Of a DNA stretch of 64,000 nt, positions 13,125-25,900 are shown piece by piece. The notes under the pieces are model-generated. The model was not told the origin of the DNA and did not search any database. It saw only the letters and a program-made list of their open reading frames with translations. The number at the start of each line of letters is the position of its first letter. Position 1 is the first letter of the stretch. The DNA comes from Liolophura sinensis (Eukaryota; Mollusca; Polyplacophora; Chitonida; Chitonidae), in contig NC_088304.1 in NCBI RefSeq assembly GCF_032854445.1, forward strand, positions 1,986,001 through 2,050,000, read 5' to 3'. Made by a program: the position numbers and the translations under genes.

Positions 13125-13560
13125 ATTCAGGATAAATTAGTGAGTCAGTTGAAGACGGGATTGATCAATCAGTCAGTTGAATGCGGGATTAATCAATCAG
13201 TCAATTGGATACAAGACTGATCGATCAGTCACTTGAATAAAGGATTGATCAATCAATAAGTTGAATACAGGACTGATCAATCAATCAGTTGAAGACAGGA
13301 TTGATCAGTCAGTCACGTGAATACAGGATTGATCCATCAGTCAGTCGAATACAGGACTGACCCATCAGTCAGTCGAATACAGTATCCATCAGCCAGTCAG
13401 TTGAATGCAGAATTGATCAGCCAGTCAGTTGAATACAGAATTGATCAATCAGTCAATTGAATACAGCATTGATCAATCAGTCAGTTGAATACAGAATTGA
13501 TCAATCAGTCACTTGAGTACAAGATTGATTAATCAATCAGTCAATTGATTTATCAATAAG
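13125..13560. repeat. 28-bp minisatellite, about 15 copies
   Basis: Units are built from TTGATCAATCAGTCAGTTGA and ATACAGGA, 28 bp apart, with substitutions and small length changes. No coding. Confidence 0.92.
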
Positions 13561-13924
13561 CTCAAGATATTCTTGGAGTGATTTTCTCTCTGCTTCTTGA
13601 GGCACCTAACGTCGTGAACGTTTTAACTGTAGATCTGTAATTTCCTACGCTATGGTAGTGTATAGGCCTACATCTGTTGCAGACTGGGCTAAATATGTAG
13701 ACGAGCTAAGTCGACAGTTGTGGGTAATGGTCATGTAATTGTACCCCGATGACGGAGAGGCTTGCTGAGGAAGTGCAGGTTATTGGCAGGGAGGTACTGG
13801 AGATAGTGGTTAAAAGCCCGAGAGCTGCCCCTACTGACAGAGAGAATCCAGAGGGTGCATTCCTTAAGTTAATAACCGGAGACTCGACAATTAATGTTAT
13901 ATAGAACGCAGACCGATGTATGCG
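13561..13924. other. Unassigned DNA between two arrays
   Basis: Nothing recognised. Confidence 0.5.
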
Positions 13925-15530
13925 GCTTTTTAACCAGCCACAAGCCCATACGTGCACCAAAGAATGCGGCATTTAGACAACCACAAGCCAATACGTACAC
14001 CATAAAATGCGACTTTTAGCTAAACACAAACCGATACGTACATTAAACAGTGCGACATTTCGCTAACCAGAAACCGATATGTACACCAAAGGATGCGACA
14101 TTTGGCTAACCACAAACCGATGCGTACACCATAAAATGCGACTTTCAGCTAACCACAAGGCGATAGTACACCAAAGTATGTGACTTTTAGTTAAACCACA
14201 AATCGATACGTACACCATAAAATGCGACTTTTAGCTGACTACAAGCCGATAGTACACCAAAGTATGCGACATTTAGCTAACAATAAACCTGTACGTACAC
14301 CATAAAATGCGACTATTAGCTAACCACAACCCGATAGTACACCAAAGTGTGCGACTTTCAACTAACCACAAGCCGATAATACACCAAAGTATGCGACATT
14401 TAGCTAACCACAGACCGATACGTACACCAAAGGATGTGACATTTAGTTAACCACAGACCGATACGTCACCAAAGGATGTGACATTTAATTAACCACAGGC
14501 CGATACGTACACCAAAGGATGCGATATTTAGCCAACCACAAGCCCATGCACAGGTACACCAAAATGTATGTGACTTTTAACCAACCACAAGTCGATACAT
14601 AGACTAAAGTATCGGGTGGGTATAAAAAATGGACCGTACTTTGACACTCAGTATCTCCGAAACCCTATTACGTCATCATCAAAGTACGGCCCATTTTTTT
14701 TTATGCCCACCCGATATATGCGACATTTTAGCTTACCACACGCCGATAGTACAACAAAGAATGCGACATTTAGCTTACCACAGAACCGTACGTACACCAA
14801 ACGATGTGACATTTAGCTAACCACAAACCCATGCATGCATAGGAACATCAAAGTATACGGGACTTTTATCCAAACATAAACCGATATGTACACCAAAGTA
14901 TATGCCACTTTAACAAAACACAAGTCAATACATACACCAAAGTATATGTGACTTTTAACCAACCACAAGCCAATACGTACACCAAAGTATACGCGACTTT
15001 TAACCAACCACAATTCGATACGTACACCAAAGTATACGTGACTTTTAACCAACCACAAGCCGATACGTACACCAAAGTATACGTGACTTTTAACCAACCA
15101 CAAGCCGATACGTACACCAAAGTATACGTGACTTTTAACCAACCACAATCCGATACGTACACCAAAGTATACGCGACTTTTAACCAACCACAATCCGATA
15201 CGTACACCAAAGTATACGTGACTTTTAACCAACCACAAGCCGATACGTACACCAAAGTATACGCGACTTTTAACCAACCACAATCCGATACGTACACCAA
15301 AGTATACGTGACTTTTAACCAACCACAATCCGATACGTACACCAAAGTATACGTGACTTTTAACCAACCACAAGCCCATACGTACATCAAAGTACACGTG
15401 ACTTTTAACCAACCACAAGCCCATACGTACATCAAAGTATATGCAACTTTCAGCTAATCACAGACTCATACTAATACTAAAGTTTGTGGGCGACTTTTAC
15501 AACCAATCACTGGCCCATGCGTACACTGTA
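13925..15530. repeat. 45-bp minisatellite, about 33 copies, homogeneous only at its right end
   Basis: Units contain CGATACGTACACCAAAGTAT and GACTTTTAACCAACCACAA. From about 14940 to 15460 the units are nearly identical at exactly 45 bp (15 codons), so both strands stay open; those frames are not genes. From 13925 to 14930 units are diverged in sequence and length. A hairpin element interrupts the array at 14610-14716. Confidence 0.95.
14610..14716. mobile_element. Short terminal-inverted-repeat element (MITE-like hairpin) inside the 45-bp array
   Basis: The left arm 14610-14642 begins TATCGGGTGGGTATAAAAAA and ends CCGTACTTT. The right arm 14681-14716 is its near-perfect reverse complement, starting AAAGTACGGCCC and ending CCCACCCGATA. 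About 38 bp separate the arms. Array sequence flanks both sides. Too short to encode a transposase. Confidence 0.8.
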
Positions 15531-17159
15531 ACAAATTTCACTGTAATTTTACAATGAAAAGTGCTGGCAATTTTTGTGACCAGTTCATTCCACTGTGATT
15601 TACACGATATGCTGTTTAATATTTACACCCAAAATAGTAGTATATTTCCACATATATCATTGTAAATAATTTATTAACTCCGTTGCAAATTAACAAAATC
15701 TACATATCTACCAAGAAAACCAGTGTATATTTATAGCAAAGGGCATTGTAAATGGTCAAACCACTACAGTTTTACAGACAATGCTGTAAATACACATCGA
15801 CTAGAATATAATTACACCATATAGGTGCAGAAATGCGCCTATATGGAAAATGGAAAATGGTGTAAAATATTTACAACATGATTTACTGTAACAATCTACA
15901 GTTCTTCAGGCTGTAAGTTTGCATTCAATTCTTACGCTGTACACCATATTCAGGGCATAAGTTAGAAATCACACATAATTAGAGCTGAAAAGTTCAACGA
16001 CATAATTCAAAAGTAAAAATCCTAAGTTAATATTGTCAAAATTTCTAGACCCTTAAATGGAAACCCAATGGGACACATTTTTCTGCGTAATTTCTACCCC
16101 GGTCAAATCTGGACTGGCCTTTGGTCTTGCAGTATATGTGTGATTCATAACCCTGTTTTTCCTATAAAACCTTTCGGGGCGTGAAATACAAGTTATTACG
16201 TGAAAACGGCTCTACGGGACGACTGGCAAGAAAATTCACTGAGAAATGTGGGATTTCCCAAAACATGGAATGTGTCCCTGTCAAGCTAAAGACAGGCATG
16301 AACAATACAAAAGACAGCTGAAGTCTGAATTACTTTCGTATATGTTAAATAAAAAAGCTCTGAAGAACCGACATGATACGGTGAAAGTAGTAAGCTAAAT
16401 CAACAAGTTCAGTTTGTCATTTTTCTCTATAGTATACACAGACATATACATATACCGCGTTTGTTGCAATATTCACAAAACAGAGAAATTTAGAACAATT
16501 GCGAACGAAAATTGTCCCAAGAGCGTGCAAGATGATCGAAGAGCGGCGCGGTAAACTCACCTTCTTAGGTTGAGCATATGGATAACGCGCGGATTTCCGC
16601 CAGGTGGCAGAGTAATAAAACGCCTGTATATACCGCTGGCAAGGGCAAAGCCTGCGGGTTTGTACAAGGAAACAGAGGCCAGTGAACCCTCGGTTAACCA
16701 TAGGTGCTGTATTTACAAAGGGGGTAATTGTTTTCTCGGAGCGTGTTTGGTATTGTGAAGCCCTCTAGACCGAAGGTTGGGTACACATGTTGCCAAAACA
16801 GACATGACTTGCGCGCCTGTTTCTGGGCCTACTGCTCATGTCATGGTATACGCGTTTATTGGTAACATGGAAAATGTATTCGAGTTCGGATACGAAATGA
16901 AATGTCGCAAGCAAAAATTTGGATAGTTCCGATACAACGTATATTGGCTATTGCAAATGGCTTCATTGTACAATATATACGTGAACCGAAATTTTGGATA
17001 TTTCACAAGTAAAGACTAGTGCATATTGCTTTGTAAGTATAGGTAGCGTGGAAAATATAGGCCTATACAAATACAGTGATCAGATATAAAATAAAGTGTC
17101 CAAACCACAAATTTTTACATTTCAAATACGAAATAACAAGTTATGTATTTCAAATAATC
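15531..17159. other. AT-rich unassigned DNA with recurrent TGTAAA/TTTACA
   Basis: The part at 15531-15930 is rich in CTGTAA, TGTAAAT and TTTACA in both directions, which suggests an old decayed non-autonomous DNA element, but ends cannot be placed. From 15930 to 17159 nothing is recognised. Confidence 0.4.
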
Positions 17160-17162
17160 CAG

Positions 17163-17512
17163 AATGACACCCGACATAGCATCCTACATGACACCCAACA
17201 AAGCATCCGACATGATACCCGACATAGCATCCAGCAAGACACCCGACATAGCATTTCACATGACACCAGACATATCATTCTACTTGACGCCTGATATAGC
17301 ATTCAACATGACACCCGACATACCATCCAACATGACACCTAACATAACATCCAATGTGACACCCAACATAGCATCCAACATGACACTGGACATAGCACCC
17401 AACATGATACCGGACATAGCATACAACATGACACCTGGAACAACATCCAACATGACACCAAACATAGTGTCCAACATGACACCCGACATACCATCCGGCA
17501 AGACACCTGACT
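17163..17512. repeat. 24-bp minisatellite, about 14 copies
   Basis: Units of the form GACATAGCATCCAACATGAC plus ACCC. 24 bp is eight codons, giving an open + strand frame that repeats MTPDIASN-like octapeptides. It has no start context, splice sites or homology, so it is treated as a repeat artefact. Confidence 0.93.
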
Positions 17513-17514
17513 GT

Positions 17515-17650
17515 TAATGTTTAAGCATTTACATGAACAGTTAGTATAAACAGTGACTGAGGTATATTGACAAGAGGCCGTATTTCAGCGGTTATGTGTG
17601 ACCATTTGCCAGCTATTACACTGTCGTCGCTGTTTTGTTTTTTGACACTC
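17515..17650 (+). repeat. Interspersed repeat family A, copy 2
   Basis: Contains GCATTTACATGAACAGTTAG, TGACTGAGGTATATTGACAA, GTGACCATTTGCCAGCTAT and CACTGTCGTCGCTG, in the order seen in the 27.4-kb copy. It starts directly at the end of the 24-bp array. Confidence 0.8.
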
Positions 17651-17884
17651 TGTGCTGTAGTCTTACTGAAACTGACCAGTGAGCTTACATGCTCGAATCT
17701 AGACGATTTTCGATCACCAAAGTGTGGAATTACTTCAAAGAAAAATCATATTCCTGAGCTATATGTAACAGATGGAACCAATATGTTTAAAGAAAAAAAG
17801 TTTTGCATACAATCGTCAGGCATAATACGTAAAAGCAAATACCAGTCAGTATATATATATTTCCTGAATTCATAAATGAGGATA

Positions 17885-19835
17885 TAACATAACAAACAAA
17901 TTCCTCAGTGTGGACATAAAGAACATGCACATAACACATTCCTCAGTGTGGACATAAAGAACAAGCACATAACAAATTCCTCAGTGTGGACATAAAGAAC
18001 AAGCACATAACAAATTCCTCAGTGTGGACATAAAGAACAAGCACATAACACATTCCTCGGTGTGGACATAAAGAACAAGCACATAACACATTCCTCAGTG
18101 TGGACATAAAGAATAAGCACATAACAAATTCCTCAGTGTGGACATAAAGAACAAGCACATAACACATTCCTCAATGTGGACATAAAGAACAAGCACATAA
18201 CAAATTCCTCAGTGTGGACATAAAGAACAAGCACATAACACATTCCTCAGTGTGGACATAAAGAACAAGCACATAACACATTCCTCGGTGTGGACATAAA
18301 GAACAAGCACATAACACATTCCTCAGTGTGGACATAAAGAACAAGCACATAACACATTCCTCAGTGTGGACATAAAGACCAAGCACATAACACATTCCTC
18401 AGTGTGGACATAAAGAACAAGCACATAACACATTCCTCAGTGTGGACATAAAGAACATGCACATAACACATTCCTCAGTGTGGACATAAAGAACAAGCAT
18501 ATAACACATTCCTCGGTGTGGACATAAAGAACAAGCACATAACACATTCCTCAGTGTGGACATAAAGAACAAGCACATAACAAATTGCTCAGTGTGGACA
18601 TAAGGAACAAACACACACCACGTTCCTCAGTGTGGACATAAAGAACAAGCACATAACACATTCCTCAGTGTGGACATAAAGAACAAGTACATAACAAATT
18701 CCTCGGTGTGAACATAAAGAACAAGCACATAACACATTCCTCAGTGTGGACATAAAGAACAAGCACATAACACATTCCTCAATGTGGACATAAAGAACAA
18801 GCACATAACAAATTCCTCAGTGTGGACATAAAGACCAAGCATATAACACATTCCTCAGTGTGGACATAAAGAACTAGCACATAACACATTCCTCAGTGTG
18901 GGCATAAAGAACAAGCACATAACACATTCCTCGGTGTGGACATAAAGAACAAGCACATAACACATTCCTCAGTGTGGACATAAAGAACAAGCACATAACA
19001 CATTCCTCAGTGTGGACATAAAGACCAAGCACATAACACATTCCTCAGTGTGGACATAAAGAACAAGCACATAACACATTCCTCAGTGTGGACATAAAGA
19101 ACATGCACATAACACATTCCTCAGTGTGGACATAAAGAACAAGCATATAACACATTCCTCGGTGTGGACATAAAGAACAAGCACATAACACATTCCTCAG
19201 TGTGGACATAAAGAACAAGCACATAACAAATTGCTCAGTGTGGACATAAGGAACAAACACACACCACGTTCCTCAGTGTGGACATAAAGAACAAGCACAT
19301 AACACATTCCTCAGTGTGGACATAAAGAACAAGCACATAACACATTCCTCGGTGTGAACATAAAGAACAAGCACATAACACATTCCTCAGTGTGGACATA
19401 AAGAACTAGCACATAACAAATTCCTCAGTGTGGACATAAAGAACAAGCACATAACAAATTCCTCAGTGTGGACATAAAGAACAAGCACATAACACATTCC
19501 TCAGTGTGGACATAAAGACCAAGCATATAACACATTCCTCAGTGTGGACATAAAGACCAAGCATATAACACATTCCTCAGTGTGGACATAAAGAACTAGC
19601 ACATAACACATTCCTCAGTGTGGACATAAAGAACAAGCACATAACAAATTCCTCAGTGTGGACATAAAGAACAAGCACATAACACATTCCTCAGTGTGGA
19701 CATAAAGACCAAGCATATAACACATTCCTCAGTGTGGACATAAAGAACTAGCACACAACACATTCCTCAGTGTGGACATAAAGAACAAGCACATAACATA
19801 TTCCTCAGTGTGGACATAAAGAACAAGCACATGAA
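17885..19835. repeat. 38-bp minisatellite, about 51 copies, with 646-bp higher-order periodicity
   Basis: Units of 38 bp contain CATTCCTCAGTGTGGACATA and AAGAACAAGCACATAACA. Variant units recur in the same order 646 bp (17 units) apart. For example, the block with GGAACAAACACACACCACG occurs at 18602 and 19248, and the - strand frames 18399-18614 and 19045-19260 are identical. The array ends about 130 bp before the SDR exon at 19965. Confidence 0.95.
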
Positions 19836-19964
19836 ATTTAAACCATATATAATTGCTCTGAATTAATGTATTCGTGCATGCAATAAAGTTTCAGTTAGAA
19901 AGTTCAATATAAGTTTTCACAATATTAAATCGGTCTATATCCATTTCCCGCACATGTCTTTCAG

Positions 19965-22900
19965 GTTCCAACACAGGATTAGGAAAAGCGACGGCCCTGG
20001 AGTTAGCCAGGCGGGGTGCCCGGGTTATTCTGGCCTGTCGAGACGACAAAAAAGGCGACGCTGTGGCGCGAAACATAAAGAAAAAAACGAAAAGCTCCAC
20101 TGTATATTCGATGAGACTGGATCTGGCCTCGCTGAATTCCATCCGACAGTTTGTGGAGTATTTCAACGAGAAAGAATCTCACTTGCATATACTCATTAAC
20201 AACGCCGGTAAGTTCATAACATTATCTTTTTTGTACTTTCCTTTTTTCAAAAAGTCAAAAGAAGCTAAAGATGTTTGAACCATACATAAGCTTTTATCAG
20301 CATGTTTTACATACGTGTGTAGGGTATCCAGAACTCAACCGCTGTAACCATCAGACTTCTAATCATGTACATATGACATAATTTTTAATATTAATCGATA
20401 ATACATTTGAAGGAAAGATTAAATCACATAACATCCCCTAGTTCCCCTAGTTTACAAACATATTTACAACAACCCTTTTTTCCTGCGTACTTTATAACAG
20501 TTTATAGCTTATAAAAATGGCTAACACAAAATAAGAACAATTGCATTTATGCTATACGTCATATAGGGCGTACCTCTCCCACCTCATCTACCATCACGTA
20601 AATACGGTATTTTTTTCTACAAGTTCTAGGATTGTTCAAGTACAAATTATTTTTTTACGTTCCAGGTGGATAGACATTTTCTGATATCCTACAGGGTACT
20701 ATTTTGGAACAATCTTAACATATAACACACCATTTCAGATATTAGTTTATCACTATATAGCTAGTCTTGGACAGTTCTGTTTTTAGTGTGGCATTCCGGG
20801 CGTACATGGTAGATATTCTCTGAGTGACTTGACTCTACTTTATATATTTCAAATCAGGTAGTGTAATAATTGTTCATGAAATTTTGACAAATGGGCCACA
20901 GGTTCGAATCCATCTCCAGTTAGTCAGATTTTTTTTCCCATGAACATGGCTAGGTGTTGTGGTTTTGCCTATTCGGTTTCCTATCCGTATGGTCTCCTCT
21001 CTGTCCGATTTCCTCGCAGCTCGGATTCCTCTCTGTATGGTTTCCTCTATATTCGGTTTCCTCTACACAATGTTTCCCCCTCTGCAAGGTTTCTGCTCTG
21101 AAAGTTTTCCTCTCTGAACGGTTTCCTCTATGTAAGGCTTCCTCTCTCTAAAGCTTCCTCTCTGTACGTTTTCCTCTCTTTAAGATTTCCTCCAAGCATT
21201 AACCTAAACACCGTTGTATAACACAAGTCAAATTAATACGTAATAAATCTATACAAAAACCGAAGTTGAAACACTCAGTATGTTCCTGTTGTGCAGCCGT
21301 CGTTAGTTAGTAACCTCGTTTTGTTTCTGAAGCCACTTGTGGAGAATGGTGTAAACCATTTGGAAAACAAGAAAACAAGAAATGTAAAATCGTACGCTTA
21401 ATATGCGATGTTACATACATTTGAGGCGAGAGATAAACCAAGCGTTTAGGGGAGGTGGTTAACGATAGAGAGATATGAGTGGATAACGGTAAACTGTGGA
21501 GAGATGAGCATTGATAAAGCATTAAACATATACACCTGCTGACGTAAATAAACAGGGAATAGCGAAGCATTAGGGATATGTACCTCGAAGCACTTGTGAA
21601 CCTTTGGTTAAAGCGGATAATGGTAAACTGTGCATGATCAGGAATCCAACATTGGCATAAACAATCTCACAGGCGGCGAGTGTTCATTTTTGGCGAATTA
21701 AACAATGCTAAAATGTTTACTACATAGGCGGTAGTAAAGTTCTTTTCATGTAGGTGGGAGGACCTGTAATTAGGAAAATGCGTCATTTTTGAGGATCAAC
21801 TATACACTATTATGTGGATAGCAATAGTAGCAGGTTGAAGAGGTATGGGCAACGGAAAAGGATTTCCTAATACAAAGGTAAACAGTGCCGAGTATGTATG
21901 TTTATTTATAATGGCTAACCGCTGTTAAGACAGATATGGATTTACATATGGCATTTTCGGGCGAAATGAGGCGTAAATCATTCTGGTGAAAACGAATATT
22001 TGTAAACTTTCAGGCATATGAGCAATGGTTATCTGTTGTGGATATTCATTTGTCAAAACGCGTGTTCAGATTAACAACAAAACTTTTTGGAATACACCAT
22101 TTTACGTATCTTTCCTAACCTGTTTGATGCAAATGAGGGAAATTCGCGAAATGGTCATACAGTCATATACGTGTGTATGAACATGAAGTACACACAAATT
22201 CATAAGAGCTATAATCATATACATCACATGAGTGTTTATTTATATACGAGCACCTCTTTTTACCTCAATGACTGGAGAGGGACTGCTTAATCTCTAACTG
22301 CCGGGGTTTTATTTGTGTATTTGGTTGGTGCTAAACGCTGTCAAGAACTTTTTACTTATATGAAGGCAGTCATGTTGCCCCGAGTAAACCACCGGCCTTT
22401 GCCAGCTATAGGCCTACCTGAGATTCCTGATGGTACACATCCCGCTAGCAAAGTGCGTCTCCGGCCGTACGTGGGAAGGTCTGCCAGCAACCTGCGGATG
22501 GTCGTGGGTTTCCCCCGGGCTCTGCCCGGTTTCCACCCACCATAATGCTGGCCGCCGTCGTATAAGTGAAATATTCTTGAGTACGGCGTAAAACACCAAT
22601 CAAAAAAAAAAAAAAAAAAAAAAAATCAAAGTGCGAGTAAATCACCGGCCCTTGCCAGCTATAGGCCTACCTGAGTAAATCACCGGCCTTTGCCAGCGAT
22701 AGGCCTACCTGAGATTCCTGATGGTACACATCCCGCTAGCAAAGTGCTAGTAAATCACCGGCCCTTGCCAGCTATAGGCCTACCTGAGTAAATCACTGGC
22801 CTTTTCCATGTATAGGCCTACCTGACTTCCTCATGGTACACATCTCGCTAGCAAAGCGCGTCTGGTGGGGAATTGTAAGGTCAAATTGAGTTCATATACA

Positions 22901-25900
22901 AACAAAATATCTGTTATTTTTATAGTTCGGTATTGGAAACTGAAGAAAATTAATTTGACTTTGTAAATAACTCCCTTAATAAATAACCGCACTTTGCCCG
23001 ATAGCTGATTGAATTTATCAATTGATTAACAATTGAATTTATCAACATTGAGCTATAGGATTATCGTCCTGGATAGCCCTTGCCATGGAATAGCTTACAG
23101 TATGGAAATGTAACTCAGGCACGGAAAAGAGTTGTATGAAAGTAGACTTATTTAACAGGTGCCTTTTTTGCCAACACTTCTACAGACTCGCCCATAAATA
23201 GTCCAAACTGGTACACAACTCTTTAACAACTGTCGCTCATAGATTACATCAGAATTGATATGAGGAATTTCGTGCTAGCTCGAGAAACCATGGTAACGCA
23301 ATTTCTCAAAAAAAAAAAAAGAGTTACATGGTCTAGTGACAGCAATGAATGGTTTCAACTCCACACTCGTGCTGCTTGGTATATATACACATATTATAAC
23401 ATATTGAGGTATAACTTTGGGGTTATGACATAGACTGCTGGTTGCCAAGCAACCGTGAACCATGACATAGCTGTTTTGTGTTCACCAACAGACAAAGGGT
23501 TGGTGTTACTTTGAATCTCTCGAGACCGTTTCAAGATATAATTTACTAAAGTAGACAGTAATTGAGTTTCACTGAAGTAAATGTTTCGAATGAGTCGTGA
23601 AGAAACAGATGAGAACAGCAATATTCGCTGAACCAAAAGATCTCGAGAGGAACGTGGACAATCAACTCGCCATTTACTCCATAACCACGTGACAGCCACG
23701 TAATTTAATCACGCATGCGCATTTCAGGTATCTGGGTCCAAGATTTGCCTTCGAAATGAAGAGTGAAGGAGGACTGCTTGGGTAATACTGCCACATAGAC
23801 ATTTTAGGTTGTCGATGCATTATAAAATTTTGCACTGTTAGTTTACACCTAGTTAATATATCTCAGAATTTTGTCTGTTTTGGATAGAACTTAAAACTTT
23901 TGCCAGAGTTACTTCACCCCCCACCCTCTTCCTGGGGCTTAGCAAGGTAACAAAATGCTTTGACTCCACTTCCAGAAATCACAGCTCAAAAAACAATGGT
24001 GGCTATGCTATGTTGATTTTTTGATATGTTGCAGAGAAAAGTGCCAGCTGCATGTGATGTTATGGCACCGTACCACGCAAAAGTTAGGAGATATACATTT
24101 TTGCGTCGAAGTCTTACAAATTTAGTACATAAATAGTAAGGAAAATCAATGCGCTCGTGTAACCCGAACCTTTTCTCAATTGGCTGTTATACGCAGGTTT
24201 CCAGATATGACCTTACGACAACAAAGTGACCTCCCTTGGTGGCGTGACGTCGCAATCAGTGCAAGGTTGGGTCAATGTGCCAGTTTTGTTTTGAATTGAT
24301 ATATACAATATGTAAAACGAGACCCCGGGAGTCCGGAATGCCCAATTCCATCCTTCATCATTTCCAAGAATCAAAAATAATAATCAGACTGTCAGCTATT
24401 GTTATTAAGCATGTAGATGTTTAGATGATAAAAAAGAAATACACAAAGTTTCAGGGAATTGGTGTAAGACTTTAGCAGGAGTTACATGGACAAAATCTGT
24501 GTACATGAAAATCCATTATTGCACTAAATATACCTGAACAGAAGTAATTAGGAAAATAAGTACCCGCTTGTAATTAAGACACAAATTTAGATGATAACGA
24601 AGATTTACGCTAAGTTTCATGGAAATAGGTTCAGTACTTTAGGAAGATATGCATGGACAAAATTTGAATATGTGGAAAAGTACTGTTACGCCAATTCCTA
24701 TATAAGGGGTAATTATGAAAATAATTATCTGATTGCCCTTAAACTTAAGAACGCATAAGTTCAGATGATAGGCAAGATGTATGACACACGTAAGTTTCAT
24801 CAAAATAGGCGCAGTAGTCTGAGAGAAGATGCGTGGACAAAATCGTGTCTACAGCCAGACAGACAGACGGACGGACAGACGGATAAGACAGGGTGAGTCC
24901 AGTATTCACCCACTAAATTCGTTGATTTAAATGGGATCAAGTTAATCTGCTGAGTTATACTCTTGAAAGAGGTGGTTATCACTTAATACTGTAAATAGAG
25001 TTATATCTTATACACCAAGAGCAGACGAAATCTCACATACTGTTCACATGCTTGGTTGTCGGAAGAATCAGTCTCAAGTTACCTTGGTAACCATGTTTGA
25101 CACGTTCCCGCCATGACGATGAGTATCATGGTATGTACTGAGTTAGTGATAGCTGGGGTAAAAAAAAGGGTGAGAAAGATGAGCAGGCTAGATTCGGTGG
25201 GGCGAATTTAAGCTCACTCATAGGAGTTAATTAGGTTGACTACACGAGTCTTATATGAATGAATAGGAACCTTTTGTATTATAAAACCGTAAACATATGT
25301 GTAGATTGTAATCAGTGAACTGGAATATGTTACCGGTTGTCCAGAAAATACCATATCCCAAGTTCCATTGACTATATATCATATAACGACTATATATCAT
25401 ATAACTAAAGCGTACAGTTTAGAGAGCAAAACCAGAGCAGCGATGACGTAGGCCTACAGTATATCCACTACTATTCGTGACTACACGGAAAATAGAATAA
25501 GTAAATAAAATAAATAAACCTTAATAAATAAATAAATAAATAAATAAATATTCAAATATACATCTTCCTATATCATTTCCAACGATTGTTGTCTCGTAAT
25601 AAATGGAGTATAGAATGGAATACAAGTCAGGTGTTTGTATACTATCTGAGATTAAGATAGACGTCTAGCTTAATCCCAGATACTATGTATGACTCTGCGT
25701 GTTTATTACTAATAGTTCTGAAAATGCCAGGGTTTGTGTGAGGATAGAAGCCACAGGTTCCAGTGGCGTCCTCGATGCGTATTTAACAGTCTAAGAATTG
25801 ATTGCAGTCCCAGTTTTTATGTGTTACAAAAAAAAATGAAATGATTGTGGGATTATAACATGAATTTTGGCCCCTGACAACAGATGCAAGCATCTCTGAC

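Noticed and set aside
14813-15457. Overlapping open frames of 169-203 codons on both strands
   Set aside because: 45-bp units are a multiple of three without stops, so several frames stay open at once; repeat artefact.
17164-17517. Open frame of MTPDIASN-like octapeptides
   Set aside because: Explained by the 24-bp unit; no splice sites, signal peptide or family resemblance.
17885-19835. CRISPR-like regular spacing
   Set aside because: Direct head-to-tail units with no spacers, in a genome with introns; an ordinary minisatellite.
20901-20911. tRNA gene suggested by a perfect box B (GGTTCGAATCC)
   Set aside because: No box A at the right distance and no cloverleaf could be drawn; more likely a SINE relic.
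24855-24882. Possible array at the CAGACAGACGGACGG run
   Set aside because: Too short; a plain simple repeat.
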